From the NCBI GenBank assembly GCA_035478835.1, contig DATIJH010000010.1, positions 1 through 38,227 on the forward strand: 38,227 nt of DNA. Direction: 5' to 3'. Each line of letters starts with the position of its first letter. Position 1 is the first letter of the stretch. Below the pieces are notes generated by a model. That model was given only the letters and a program-made list of their open reading frames with translations. It searched no databases and was not told the DNA's origin. Made by a program: the position numbers and the translations under genes. The DNA is from DATASD01 sp035478835. GTDB lineage: Bacteria > Patescibacteriota > Saccharimonadia > Saccharimonadales > UBA4665. Positions 31,677 through 38,227 of this stretch are shown in pieces.

Positions 31677-32339
31677 CTAGGCGCGGGCGAACGTTACGGC
31701 CTCGACGCGCCGCGCGCCCGCCGCTTTGAGGGCAGCGGCCGCGGCAGCAAGCGTGGCGCCAGTGGTAACCACATCGTCCACCAAAATAATATGCTTGCCG
31801 GCAATCGCGGCAGGACGAACCACGCGGAATGCGCTCTCGAGCTGATGGCGGCGCTGCACGCCCGAACCGCCGAGCTGCCGCTGCTGCCCCATGCGCGCAA
31901 GCGCAGGCATGTACGCCATGGCATGGATCTTTGCGTACCGTCGTGCGATTAGCTGCGCCTGATCGTAGCCGCGCTCACGGATGCGGCTCGTCGCTGTTGG
32001 CACATGCACAATAAGCAGCTCGTGTCCTTCGTAAGCTGGCGGCTCGGGCAGGGCATATGCAATGTCGCGGGCAGCTGCGCGCGCCCGCTCAAACTTTAAT
32101 TTTGCAACGAGAGCTTTCGCCGTGCCATCATAAACCGTGCGCGCCCGTACCGAATACAAAGCCTGACCCGCCGCGCATTGCACGCAGGTACGACCCTCAG
32201 CGCTACTGCACCCACACCGATAACACCGCGGCACAATCATTGGTAGCTCTTGGCGGCAGTCGCTGCATAAGAGTGTGTTCTCGCGGCGGCAGCCCAGGCA
32301 GGCGTGTGGTGCGATTATCGCTAACAGGGAGTCAATCAT
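31677..32339 (-). CDS. comF: ComF-family phosphoribosyltransferase-like protein
   Basis: 220 residues. The N-terminal zinc-binding region has four cysteine pairs (CLGC at 14-17, CSDC at 25-28, CYRCGC at 39-44, CVQC at 52-55). The C-terminal PRTase fold carries IILVDDVVTTGATL (about 184-197), the PRPP-binding signature, and ERGYDQAQLIA typical of ComF. ComF helps natural transformation in many bacteria, plausibly processing incoming single-stranded DNA. No Shine-Dalgarno site precedes ATG 32339. It is divergent from hsp20. Confidence 0.93.
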   Translation of the reverse strand: MIDSLLAIIAPHACLGCRRENTLLCSDCRQELPMIVPRCYRCGCSSAEGRTCVQCAAGQALYSVRARTVYDGTAKALVAKLKFERARAAARDIAYALPEPPAYEGHELLIVHVPTATSRIRERGYDQAQLIARRYAKIHAMAYMPALARMGQQRQLGGSGVQRRHQLESAFRVVRPAAIAGKHIILVDDVVTTGATLAAAAAALKAAGARRVEAVTFARA

Positions 32340-32380
32340 TGTTGTTGTGTTTATTGTGTTGTAAATAAGTTTGTTTGCAG

Positions 32381-32410
32381 TTGCCAGATATTTATTTTCT
32401 AAGCTATACT
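32381..32410 (+). promoter_or_regulatory. hsp20 promoter
   Basis: TTGCCA (32381-32386), an 18-base spacer, TATACT (32405-32410). The leader is about 45 bases, with GGAGGG before the ATG. No CIRCE element is seen, so heat control would work by another route. Confidence 0.75.
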
Positions 32411-32463
32411 AATGATAATACAAAAACGCGGAACGAGTGAATTATTAACGGAGGGTAACAACT

Positions 32464-32946
32464 ATGGCGCGACGCAACCGCGACGACGACCTATTAATGG
32501 AGCAGGATGAGTTGACCGCCGCCTTTTTGGGCGACGATGACGACGTAGTCGCTGTTACCGAAGATACGACGACTGCCCAACCAGCAGCCGCACAAGATGA
32601 GTGGGATGAAGAACAAGACGTAACTGGTCAATTGGCCGTAGACGTATACGAGACCAAGGAAAAGCTCGTCGTTAAGGCGCGCACCGCTGGTGTCAACAAG
32701 AATGACCTCGATGTAAGTATTTCTGACAACATTCTGAGTATTCGCGGCACCCTCTCTGCCGGCAACGAAGATGGCGTAGAGAACTACTTCGTACAAGAAT
32801 GCTACTGGGGCGAATTTTCGCGCAGTATCGCACTGCCTGTGCCCGTCAAGGAAGACGAGATTGAGGCCGTACTTAAAGACGGCGTCCTCACTATTAGCTT
32901 TGCCAAGGTCAAGCAAGACACGGTCAAGAAGATCCAGGTCCTGTAG
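32464..32946 (+). CDS. Hsp20/alpha-crystallin small heat-shock protein
   Basis: 160 residues. A 50-residue acidic N-terminal arm is followed by an alpha-crystallin domain (about 53-155): QLAVDVYETKEKLVVKA, then VSISDNILSIRGTLSAG and the signature GVLTISFAKV near the end. These ATP-independent chaperones hold unfolded proteins. The C-terminal I-x-I/V anchoring motif is not classical; the end is KKIQVL. GGAGGG lies nine bases before the ATG, and a strong terminator follows. Confidence 0.95.
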   Translation: MARRNRDDDLLMEQDELTAAFLGDDDDVVAVTEDTTTAQPAAAQDEWDEEQDVTGQLAVDVYETKEKLVVKARTAGVNKNDLDVSISDNILSIRGTLSAGNEDGVENYFVQECYWGEFSRSIALPVPVKEDEIEAVLKDGVLTISFAKVKQDTVKKIQVL

Positions 32947-32963
32947 TTACAGACATTAAGTAT

Positions 32964-32993
32964 AAAACCGCCCCGTAAAAAGGGCGGTTTTTA
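32964..32993 (+). terminator. hsp20 terminator
   Basis: AAAACCGCCC (32964-32973) and GGGCGGTTTT (32982-32991), a 10-bp perfect stem with an eight-base loop followed by further Ts. Confidence 0.92.
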
Positions 32994-33082
32994 TATGTCA
33001 CTATCTTTCGAGCAAGAATACGTTCGCATTCTGCGGCAAAGGCAACGACATTGAAGTGCGCCCGTTTTAAAGGCAAATAAAA

Positions 33083-33100
33083 AGCCCCCGAGTGGAGGCT
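33083..33100 (-). terminator. Terminator of the pilin-like operon
   Basis: On the minus strand AGCCTCC and GGGGGCT pair (one wobble) around a four-base loop, followed by TTTTATTT. It lies about 20 bases after the last pilin-like gene. Confidence 0.8.
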
Positions 33101-33121
33101 TGATATGCAGAAAAGGTTTCT

Positions 33122-33565
33122 CTACGCGCCGCTGCCGCCAGCAGTCGTAACCTTGTTCAGTACGAACTGGACGATGAACTGGGCGAGGGCAACGATGACC
33201 AGACCGATAACGGCGTAAATGATGGTGTTCTTTGCGCCAGTGATATTACCCGAGTCACCACCCGAAGTGATGTACTTAAAGCCACCGTAGATAATCATGA
33301 TGACCGAGATAATACCAACAACCAAGGAGAAAATGTTGATCATGTCGGTAACGATGCCTTGGACCTTACCGGCACCGGTAGTAGAATCGTTGCTACAGTC
33401 ACCTGTGTTCGCGTTCAGGCTTACGCCACAACTCAGGTTGCCCGTAATGTTAGGGCCACCGGTTGTACTGTCGGCATATACAAGTGTAGGTGCCAAGGCG
33501 GGTGCCACAATCAGGGCGAGCCCTGCGAGCAAGCCGGCCAAGGAATTGCGAAAATGTTTAAACAT
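33122..33565 (-). CDS. TrbC/VirB2-like pilin paralog 7
   Basis: 147 residues: signal peptide (1-31, ending VYA), a short exported segment with two cysteines (Cys46, Cys57), then two hydrophobic helices (about 72-93 and 113-135). The inter-helix signature is YGGFKYITSGGD, with AVIGLVIVALAQFIVQFVL in helix 2. This is the VirB2/TrbC pilin layout of type IV secretion systems and conjugative pili. It is a close copy of the next gene upstream (33647), sharing GAGKVQGIVT and most of the helices. AAAGGAA lies ten bases before the ATG. An internal promoter (33598-33626) could drive it separately. Confidence 0.85.
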   Translation of the reverse strand: MFKHFRNSLAGLLAGLALIVAPALAPTLVYADSTTGGPNITGNLSCGVSLNANTGDCSNDSTTGAGKVQGIVTDMINIFSLVVGIISVIMIIYGGFKYITSGGDSGNITGAKNTIIYAVIGLVIVALAQFIVQFVLNKVTTAGGSGA

Positions 33566-33597
33566 GGTTAGTTTCCTTTCTTAACCGTTTGTTTATT

Positions 33598-33626
33598 TTA
33601 TAGCACAAGGGGGACGCAGATTCAAC
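33598..33626 (-). promoter_or_regulatory. Internal promoter before pilin-like paralog 7
   Basis: Minus strand TTGAAT (33626-33621), 17 bases, TATAAA (33603-33598). It uses the same -35 and spacing as the main operon promoter at 36217-36245. Confidence 0.65.
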
Positions 33627-33646
33627 AACATTACCGCAATCCACCG

Positions 33647-34117
33647 CTAGTTACCGGCGCCGCCGGCCGTTTGACCGGTACCGCCAGTTGTGTTGGCTGG
33701 GTTTGCTTTTGTAAGTACAAATTGGACGATAACCTGAGCCAGGGCAACGATGACCAGACCGATCACGGCGTACACAATGGCCGAACGGGCGCTCGCAGCC
33801 TTACTGCTGTCACCGCCAGAGGTAATGTACTTAAGGCCACCGTAGATCAGCATAATGACCGCGAGTAAACCGACAATAATCGAAAGATAGTTCACTATGG
33901 TAGTTACAATACCTTGCACTTTGCCCGCGCCTTGCGTGCTGTCACAGGTAGCGCCCGGATCAGTCTGGAAGGTCGCACCACAACCAAGGTCATTCTGCAG
34001 ATTCGGACCCGCGGGCGGATCGGCCGCAAATGCGGATGTTGGTGCCAACACCGGCACGGCGACCATGATAAGTGCCGCTCCAAGTGACAGTAATTTAGTA
34101 CGAACTTTTGTGAACAT
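33647..34117 (-). CDS. TrbC/VirB2-like pilin paralog 6
   Basis: 156 residues with signal peptide (1-31, SAFA), exported segment with Cys46 and Cys58, and two helices (about 72-93, 113-135) around YGGLKYITSGGDSSKA. The C-terminal tail after helix 2 is Gly/Thr/Asn-rich. It shares most of its mature sequence and its leader (TTAAGAAAGGAA) with paralog 7, so these two are the most recent duplicates in the array. A TACAAT in the 72-base gap upstream may be a further promoter. Confidence 0.85.
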   Translation of the reverse strand: MFTKVRTKLLSLGAALIMVAVPVLAPTSAFAADPPAGPNLQNDLGCGATFQTDPGATCDSTQGAGKVQGIVTTIVNYLSIIVGLLAVIMLIYGGLKYITSGGDSSKAASARSAIVYAVIGLVIVALAQVIVQFVLTKANPANTTGGTGQTAGGAGN

Positions 34118-34189
34118 TGTAATTCCTTTCTTAAACGTGTCCGTCTTTAGGCTTTATTGTAACCGCTTTTGCCTCAGAACTAAAACTAT

Positions 34190-34627
34190 TTATAAACCCC
34201 GCGGACGGATGATTGTACCGGTCTTTTTGGGTGCAGGATTCGGGTTTGCGTTGGTAAGTACAAATTGGACGATAACCTGAGCCAGGGCAACGATGACCAG
34301 ACCGATGATAGCGGAGATGATCGTCGTACGCGCGCTCGAAGCCTTGCTGCTGTCACCGCCAGAGGTAATGTATTTTGCGCCGCCAACGATAATCATAACG
34401 ACGGCCGCCAGTCCGACAATAATCGTCAATATATTAATGACGTTCTTGATAATGGTCTGAAAACTGGCGCCGGTTGCCGTACAGCCGGCGTTTTTAGTAC
34501 CAACATCAATGCCGTTGCAGGCATCGGTTTTTGACGTGTCAAATAAAGCCGAGGTTGTCCCAGTAGCGGCAAGAGGCGTCACCAGCATAATAAGTGCGGC
34601 GAGCATGATTACAAATTTCTTTCTCAT
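34190..34627 (-). CDS. TrbC/VirB2-like pilin paralog 5
   Basis: 145 residues. The signal peptide is about 1-27. The exported segment has Cys37 and Cys49. Two helices surround VGGAKYITSGGDSSKASSAR, and helix 2 contains IIGLVIVALAQVIVQFVL. The tail is Pro/Asn-rich and basic (PKKTGTIIRPRGL), longer than in its neighbours. AGGAG lies seven bases before the ATG, and the gap to paralog 4 is 14 bases. Confidence 0.85.
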   Translation of the reverse strand: MRKKFVIMLAALIMLVTPLAATGTTSALFDTSKTDACNGIDVGTKNAGCTATGASFQTIIKNVINILTIIVGLAAVVMIIVGGAKYITSGGDSSKASSARTTIISAIIGLVIVALAQVIVQFVLTNANPNPAPKKTGTIIRPRGL

Positions 34628-34641
34628 TATGTATCTCCTGA

Positions 34642-35034
34642 TTATGGCGCAATTTTAGTTAATACGAACGCGACGATAGTTTGCGCCAGCGCCGCCACTA
34701 CCAAACCGATGAGGGCGTAGGCGAATGCCCGCCGCGCATTTGAAACCTTGCTGGCGTCACCGCCCGCAGTGATCATCATGAGGCCGGAAATGATCAAGGA
34801 AAAGATCGCGACAAGTCCGACAAAAATGGCTAACAGGTGAATGATCTTGGTCATGACACCGCTCGGACCATAGAGCGGGTTGCCGGATGACTTATCTTTA
34901 CAGATATCCGCGGTGCAGCCCGTTGGCAAAACATCCACAGCGGCAACTTTAGCGTTGGCGATGCCGAGCCCGGCAACAGCCAGGTTTGCAGCCAGCACAA
35001 GGCCGACCACTCCGAGCGTAATCCGGCGCAACAT
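34642..35034 (-). CDS. TrbC/VirB2-like pilin paralog 4
   Basis: 130 residues. The signal peptide is about 1-28 (IANA). Cys40 and Cys45 lie close together in the exported segment. The two helices flank ISGLMMITAGGDASKVSNAR, and helix 2 contains ALIGLVVAALAQTIVAFVL. Its ATG overlaps the stop of the upstream gene by one base (TAATG), indicating translational coupling. Confidence 0.83.
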   Translation of the reverse strand: MLRRITLGVVGLVLAANLAVAGLGIANAKVAAVDVLPTGCTADICKDKSSGNPLYGPSGVMTKIIHLLAIFVGLVAIFSLIISGLMMITAGGDASKVSNARRAFAYALIGLVVAALAQTIVAFVLTKIAP

Positions 35035-35339
35035 TATAAGCTCCCCAGTACGAACCGCACAATTACTTCGGCACTCAAGGCGAGCAGCAAACCGACCGAA
35101 GCATACACAATGCCTTGACGCGCTTTGGTCGCCTCTTGCGGGTTGCCTTGTGAAGCCGCCAATCGAAATGCCGAGATGATAATAACAATGACTGTCAGTG
35201 CGCCGATCACCCCAAACGTTATCTGCAGTACAAATTGCAGGTTGGCATTGTTGGCGGCCGGCGTTGGTAAGCCAGTGTCACATTTAGTGCCGTCGCCGCA
35301 ATCAACCATTGCGCTCGCCAAATATATGAGCGGATTCAT
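35034..35339 (-). CDS. TrbC/VirB2-like pilin paralog 3
   Basis: The shortest of the array at 101 residues. It lacks a normal signal peptide; the N-terminus (MNPLIYLASAMVD) is only weakly hydrophobic. Cys14 and Cys20 precede two helices (about 36-58 and 77-97) flanking LAASQGNPQEATKARQ, a diverged form of the array signature. Its start overlaps the upstream stop as ATGA. Export could use helix 1 as the signal. Confidence 0.78.
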   Translation of the reverse strand: MNPLIYLASAMVDCGDGTKCDTGLPTPAANNANLQFVLQITFGVIGALTVIVIIISAFRLAASQGNPQEATKARQGIVYASVGLLLALSAEVIVRFVLGSL

Positions 35340-35719
35340 TTAAAACCTCCTGCCAAGAAGGTGACAAGCGTGGCAGCGCCTACTGAGATCACCAAGCCGA
35401 CAAGCGCGTTAATAATTGTCTGGCGCGCAGCCTGCGTTTTGCTTGGATCGCCTTGACTAGTAATAAACTGGATGCTGCCGTAGAGCGCATACACAATTGC
35501 CGCCAACGCACCAATACGCAGCAGCAGCTCGATGACTGACGCCACGATCAGCCAGATATCACTGAGACCGGTGATCTGCGGCGCACACGAAGTCTGGCCG
35601 TCCTTGCCCGTCACCATTTGGTGGCCCAAATATTTATACCATTTTGGGAATCCCAAGAAATCGCCGCCCGGACAGGGGCCGGCATCACCGAAAAATGTCA
35701 GAAGCTGCGGTATCATCAT
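35336..35719 (-). CDS. TrbC/VirB2-like pilin paralog 2
   Basis: 127 residues. There is no cleavable signal peptide, but a 50-residue N-terminal segment contains Cys16 and Cys45 and aromatic residues (FPKWYKYLG). Two helices (about 54-80 and 103-124) flank FITSQGDPSKTQAARQ, and helix 2 begins INALVGLVISVGAATLV. The start overlaps the upstream stop as ATGA, and the stop overlaps the next start as ATGA, so the gene is tightly coupled on both sides. Confidence 0.78.
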   Translation of the reverse strand: MMIPQLLTFFGDAGPCPGGDFLGFPKWYKYLGHQMVTGKDGQTSCAPQITGLSDIWLIVASVIELLLRIGALAAIVYALYGSIQFITSQGDPSKTQAARQTIINALVGLVISVGAATLVTFLAGGFK

Positions 35720-36186
35720 TTCAAAAATCCTTGTGGCAATATAAAGTCCAGGAGCGCGGTTGCAAAAATAAATATAACGAGCGCGATGAGTGAGCTGCGA
35801 ATGCGGCCAATGGCGCGCGACGTGGCGCTCGGATCACCGCGTGAGCTCGTGTATTGAATGCCCGCCAGCACGATCGAACCGATCACCACCAGTCCCACAC
35901 CGGCGGAAAGCACACGGATAACCGCAAAGGCTACATCGGCCGTGGCTGTTCCTTTACCCGAACAACCAAAGTTAATACTTACTTTCACGGCGTCATCGCC
36001 ACTGCCGCAGGTGTACTGGCCCGCGCCCGGCTCTATGGTGTTCACCTTGAGCGGGTCGGCAGCTACTGTGCGACTAGCGCCAAATATACCAACCTGCGAG
36101 AATCCTAGGCATAGCACTCCAAAAAGCGCCACGAGCAATAATGACATCTTGCGGGGCAATCGGCGAGCGTTTTTACATTTTTGCAT
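35716..36186 (-). CDS. TrbC/VirB2-like pilin paralog 1 (first gene of the array)
   Basis: 156 residues. A long basic signal sequence (1-43, VAA near 41-43) precedes an exported segment of about 42 residues with Cys60 and Cys75. The two helices (about 86-108 and 131-151) flank YTSSRGDPSATSRAIGRI. It is the most diverged at the C-terminus (FILPQGFLK). It is the first gene after the operon promoter at 36217-36245, with AGG about eight bases before the ATG. Four of the six junctions downstream are overlapping or have gaps of 14 bases or less. Confidence 0.8.
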   Translation of the reverse strand: MQKCKNARRLPRKMSLLLVALFGVLCLGFSQVGIFGASRTVAADPLKVNTIEPGAGQYTCGSGDDAVKVSINFGCSGKGTATADVAFAVIRVLSAGVGLVVIGSIVLAGIQYTSSRGDPSATSRAIGRIRSSLIALVIFIFATALLDFILPQGFLK

Positions 36187-36216
36187 TTTATATACCTGCT
36201 TAAGGCTTCTCTTAGA

Positions 36217-36245
36217 ACTATAGCGCCAAAGGTGAGAGGATTCAA
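36217..36245 (-). promoter_or_regulatory. Main promoter of the pilin-like operon
   Basis: Minus strand TTGAAT (36245-36240), exactly 17 bases, TATAGT (36222-36217). The leader to ATG 36186 is about 24 bases. Confidence 0.8.
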
Positions 36246-36350
36246 GTAGTTCTTACTCACCGTGTTCATATTCGTTATTGCAAAAAGAGGCATTTAAACG
36301 TAACCTATTTTTGAAATTTTTGGTACTATTGAAATGATTAGGATTATTCG

Positions 36351-36833
36351 ATGAGAGAATCGCAAAACTTACAACAGGGACTGGTCCGTACGCGAGTGGT
36401 TATTGTGACCATTTTCGTGCTGGCCGTGCTTGGGGTTGTAGGATATTTTGCACTGCGCCAGCCGTCATCCAAGGACGCTCAAACGGGCGGCACGCCGGCC
36501 TACCAACAGGTCGCGGGCCAATTCTTTACCGCGATGTCTAAAAATGACTCGCACACTACTTGGGGCATGATGACGTCACGATACCAATTACTGATCGGCC
36601 CTGAAGACGCCTGGAAAAAGCAAGTGAATGAAGCATTTGGAACCAGCACCGGCACACCAACTTTTGTAAGCGCCGGCAAACAATCAGACCCCAAAAACAC
36701 TTATAAAAATCAGGATCCGCACCGCGTTACTTACCTTTTTACGCTTAAAGACGGAAAGTGGAGTAGCACCGTGATCATGCTGAATATAAACGGCACCTGG
36801 AAAGTAGACGAATTAGAAAGCCAAGCACAATGA
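36351..36833 (+). CDS. Single-helix membrane protein with NTF2-like domain (VirB8-like topology)
   Basis: 160 residues. A short cytoplasmic N-terminus (MRESQNLQQGLVRTR) and one helix (about 16-35) are followed by an extracytoplasmic domain. That domain looks like the NTF2/DUF4878-type fold: a helix with AGQFFTAMSKND, then four to five beta strands ending LNINGTWKVDELES. VirB8 of type IV secretion systems has the same topology and an NTF2-like periplasmic domain, but is larger, so the link is an inference from neighbourhood and topology. AGGA lies eight bases before the ATG. Its stop overlaps the next start (ATGA). Confidence 0.75.
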   Translation: MRESQNLQQGLVRTRVVIVTIFVLAVLGVVGYFALRQPSSKDAQTGGTPAYQQVAGQFFTAMSKNDSHTTWGMMTSRYQLLIGPEDAWKKQVNEAFGTSTGTPTFVSAGKQSDPKNTYKNQDPHRVTYLFTLKDGKWSSTVIMLNINGTWKVDELESQAQ

Positions 36834-38227
36834 AGTTGAAGAGAGCAGGTTTTATGGGGCGAAGCTTTTCGGCTGTCGCCTTGGGTTTTATATTGGTCGC
36901 TTTACCGCTTATCGGAATTTTTACCCCTGAAATCGCCCATGCTAATGGCGAAACCTATACGTGGACAAGCAACACGACAATACAGGTCACTGCCGGCAAT
37001 ACACGTGGCGATGCGCCATCGACTTTCACCAATCCAAACGTTCTAACCCGCCAGGGCAATGGCACTACTTTGCCGGGGGGAAAAGAATTCTTTACTGGCT
37101 CCTTTTATTATGACAGCGGATCATCACTCGGCTGTATTTTGACCGTTCAGCTCGTTATACAGGGGAATAATTCACAGGGTGACGTCTCGGCTACTTACAG
37201 CGGAGCTTCCGCAGGCGGCGGAGGCGTAGGCGAGTGTTCGCAAGCCATCTACAACAGCTTTACGGCTAAAACAGTCGCTATTCAGGGTACGCGCAGCGGC
37301 ACGGCAGGCGAAACCGATTACCAAAAGAGCGGCGACATCACCGTATATTCCAACACCACCTACGGCGCGGCGCCAAACTCCATGAACTTCACCCTTAAGG
37401 ACGCTACGGGCAAGAACGTTATCCGCACCGATAACGCCGCCAAACAAGACGGCGGCCCCATGAGCACCCCGCAAGATCCCCTTAACGAACATGCCGCCAA
37501 ATATGTCGTGAACTATCCGAACATGGATCCGGCGAGCGGCACCTCTGACACCACCTATTACATTTGCGGCGACTACATTATTCCCGCCGCATGTCAGCAG
37601 ATCACTAAGAAATACGGCGATCACCTCACCGTCGTTATTGGCGATCAGCCGGTCAACGCCATTATTAAGACGACCGTGACCTTTAGTTACCAGGGACGAA
37701 CAACCGACGGAGACATTACATTCGGACCCTACACGATTAAATTAACCGATAAAGACGGCAACGACCTCAATAATGCCGCGCAAACCGATACTTTTACCGT
37801 GAAGGGCCTTGGAGGTAGCGAAAATACCACTGTCACCAACAACACCGTTTCATTAATAGCTTTTACGCGCGATGTCGCGCCGGGTGATTACCAAGTCTGT
37901 CTGGTGGGCACAACCGAATGCCGGCCAGTCCATAAGAATCAAGGCAGTCAGGCCGAAGTCACTATTACTTTGACCGATGCCGAAGCGCGCGACGCAGTAA
38001 TAGCTGCCGAAAACGGCAACGGCCTTGGCGATTCCTCGAACACGCCAACATGTGAAAGCACACCCGATAATAATGCATGGTTTTTGTGTCCCATCTTCAA
38101 CGGCGTCTCCAACTTCACCGACTGGATGTACAGCAACTTCCTGCAGCCCTTCCTGTACACCGCGCCCATTAGCACCAGTGCCAACGACAGCAGCTTCAAG
38201 GTCTGGTCGACCTTCCGAGTCTACGGC
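36830..38227 (+). CDS. Large VirB6/TrbL-like surface protein (partial, cut by window edge)
   Basis: 466 residues are present, open at the 3' end. A signal peptide (about 1-38, AHA) is followed by a long exported region rich in Thr, Asn, Gly and Ser. It contains scattered cysteines and at least one immunoglobulin-like beta segment (ITFGPYTIKLTDKDGNDLNN and following). The visible part ends in a more hydrophobic stretch (FTDWMYSNFLQPFL, then FKVWSTFRVYG), resembling the entry to the membrane domain of VirB6/TrbL-like proteins in CPR bacteria. Its start overlaps the previous stop as ATGA. The family call is moderate because the diagnostic membrane domain lies outside the window. Confidence 0.7.
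   Translation, partial: MKLKRAGFMGRSFSAVALGFILVALPLIGIFTPEIAHANGETYTWTSNTTIQVTAGNTRGDAPSTFTNPNVLTRQGNGTTLPGGKEFFTGSFYYDSGSSLGCILTVQLVIQGNNSQGDVSATYSGASAGGGGVGECSQAIYNSFTAKTVAIQGTRSGTAGETDYQKSGDITVYSNTTYGAAPNSMNFTLKDATGKNVIRTDNAAKQDGGPMSTPQDPLNEHAAKYVVNYPNMDPASGTSDTTYYICGDYIIPAACQQITKKYGDHLTVVIGDQPVNAIIKTTVTFSYQGRTTDGDITFGPYTIKLTDKDGNDLNNAAQTDTFTVKGLGGSENTTVTNNTVSLIAFTRDVAPGDYQVCLVGTTECRPVHKNQGSQAEVTITLTDAEARDAVIAAENGNGLGDSSNTPTCESTPDNNAWFLCPIFNGVSNFTDWMYSNFLQPFLYTAPISTSANDSSFKVWSTFRVYG

Noticed and set aside
37172..37624. 150-codon minus-strand frame near the right end
   Set aside because: It is antisense to the VirB6-like gene, which is open across the entire region from a translationally coupled start.
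1..38227. Recoded UGA (SR1/Gracilibacteria genetic code)
   Set aside because: Genes such as those ending at 7826 and 36833 stop at TGA at the expected length, and no recognised protein needs read-through of TGA.

Overview
The window looks like a chromosomal segment of a small-genome Patescibacteria (CPR) bacterium. Candidatus Saccharibacteria (TM7) is the best guess. This is inference from gene content (an array of TrbC/VirB2-like two-helix pilins beside a VirB6-like surface protein, a short Mur ligase, a phosphoglucose/phosphomannose isomerase, ComF, and many lineage-type proteins of unknown function) and from gene texture (about 50% GC, short intergenic gaps, both strands used). TGA serves as an ordinary stop, so the Gracilibacteria/Absconditabacteria code does not apply. 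No rRNA, IS element, phage or CRISPR array was seen.

Layout. 1-2035: minus-strand operon of response regulator, histidine kinase and a DUF1361 membrane protein cut by the window edge. 2105-4745: dUTPase, sugar-phosphate isomerase and two unknown proteins. 4787-6923: groES-groEL under a CIRCE operator and a strong promoter. 6945-9094: a DDAH-fold protein with altered active-site motifs, a small antisense-side gene, and a protein with a WhiB-like cysteine pattern. 9112-14425: a short MurE-like ligase and a 1289-residue protein built of degenerate helical repeats. 14547-19333: tsaD, an unknown gene, a structured intergenic region with a candidate small RNA, and valS. 19358-21833: an HTH-HAD fusion, a four-helix membrane protein, tRNA-Ser(CGA) and tRNA-Arg(GCG). 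21887-24086: a wHTH-NUDIX regulator divergent from a NUDIX/HIT/HExxH gene set around a perfect 32-bp palindrome. 24159-26868: a secreted GH5-type glycosidase and a flavodoxin-fold oxidoreductase. 26880-31233: minus-strand envelope genes, a Crp/Fnr regulator and a 50-residue gene with a strong ribosome site. 31327-32946: two more tRNA-Ser genes, comF and an Hsp20. 33122-38227: seven tandem pilin-like genes on the minus strand, divergent from a single-helix NTF2-like protein and a large VirB6-like protein that runs off the end.

How it works together. The right end resembles the surface part of a type IV secretion or pilus apparatus. Every pilin-like protein has two helices and exactly two cysteines in its presumed exported segment. 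Protein quality control is represented by GroES/EL under HrcA/CIRCE-type control and by Hsp20.

Two gene-start styles coexist. Operon-internal and many other genes have clear Shine-Dalgarno sites. At least twelve genes instead have a -10 hexamer ending only 6-9 bases before the start codon, implying leaderless mRNAs. This rule also helps choose several start codons below.
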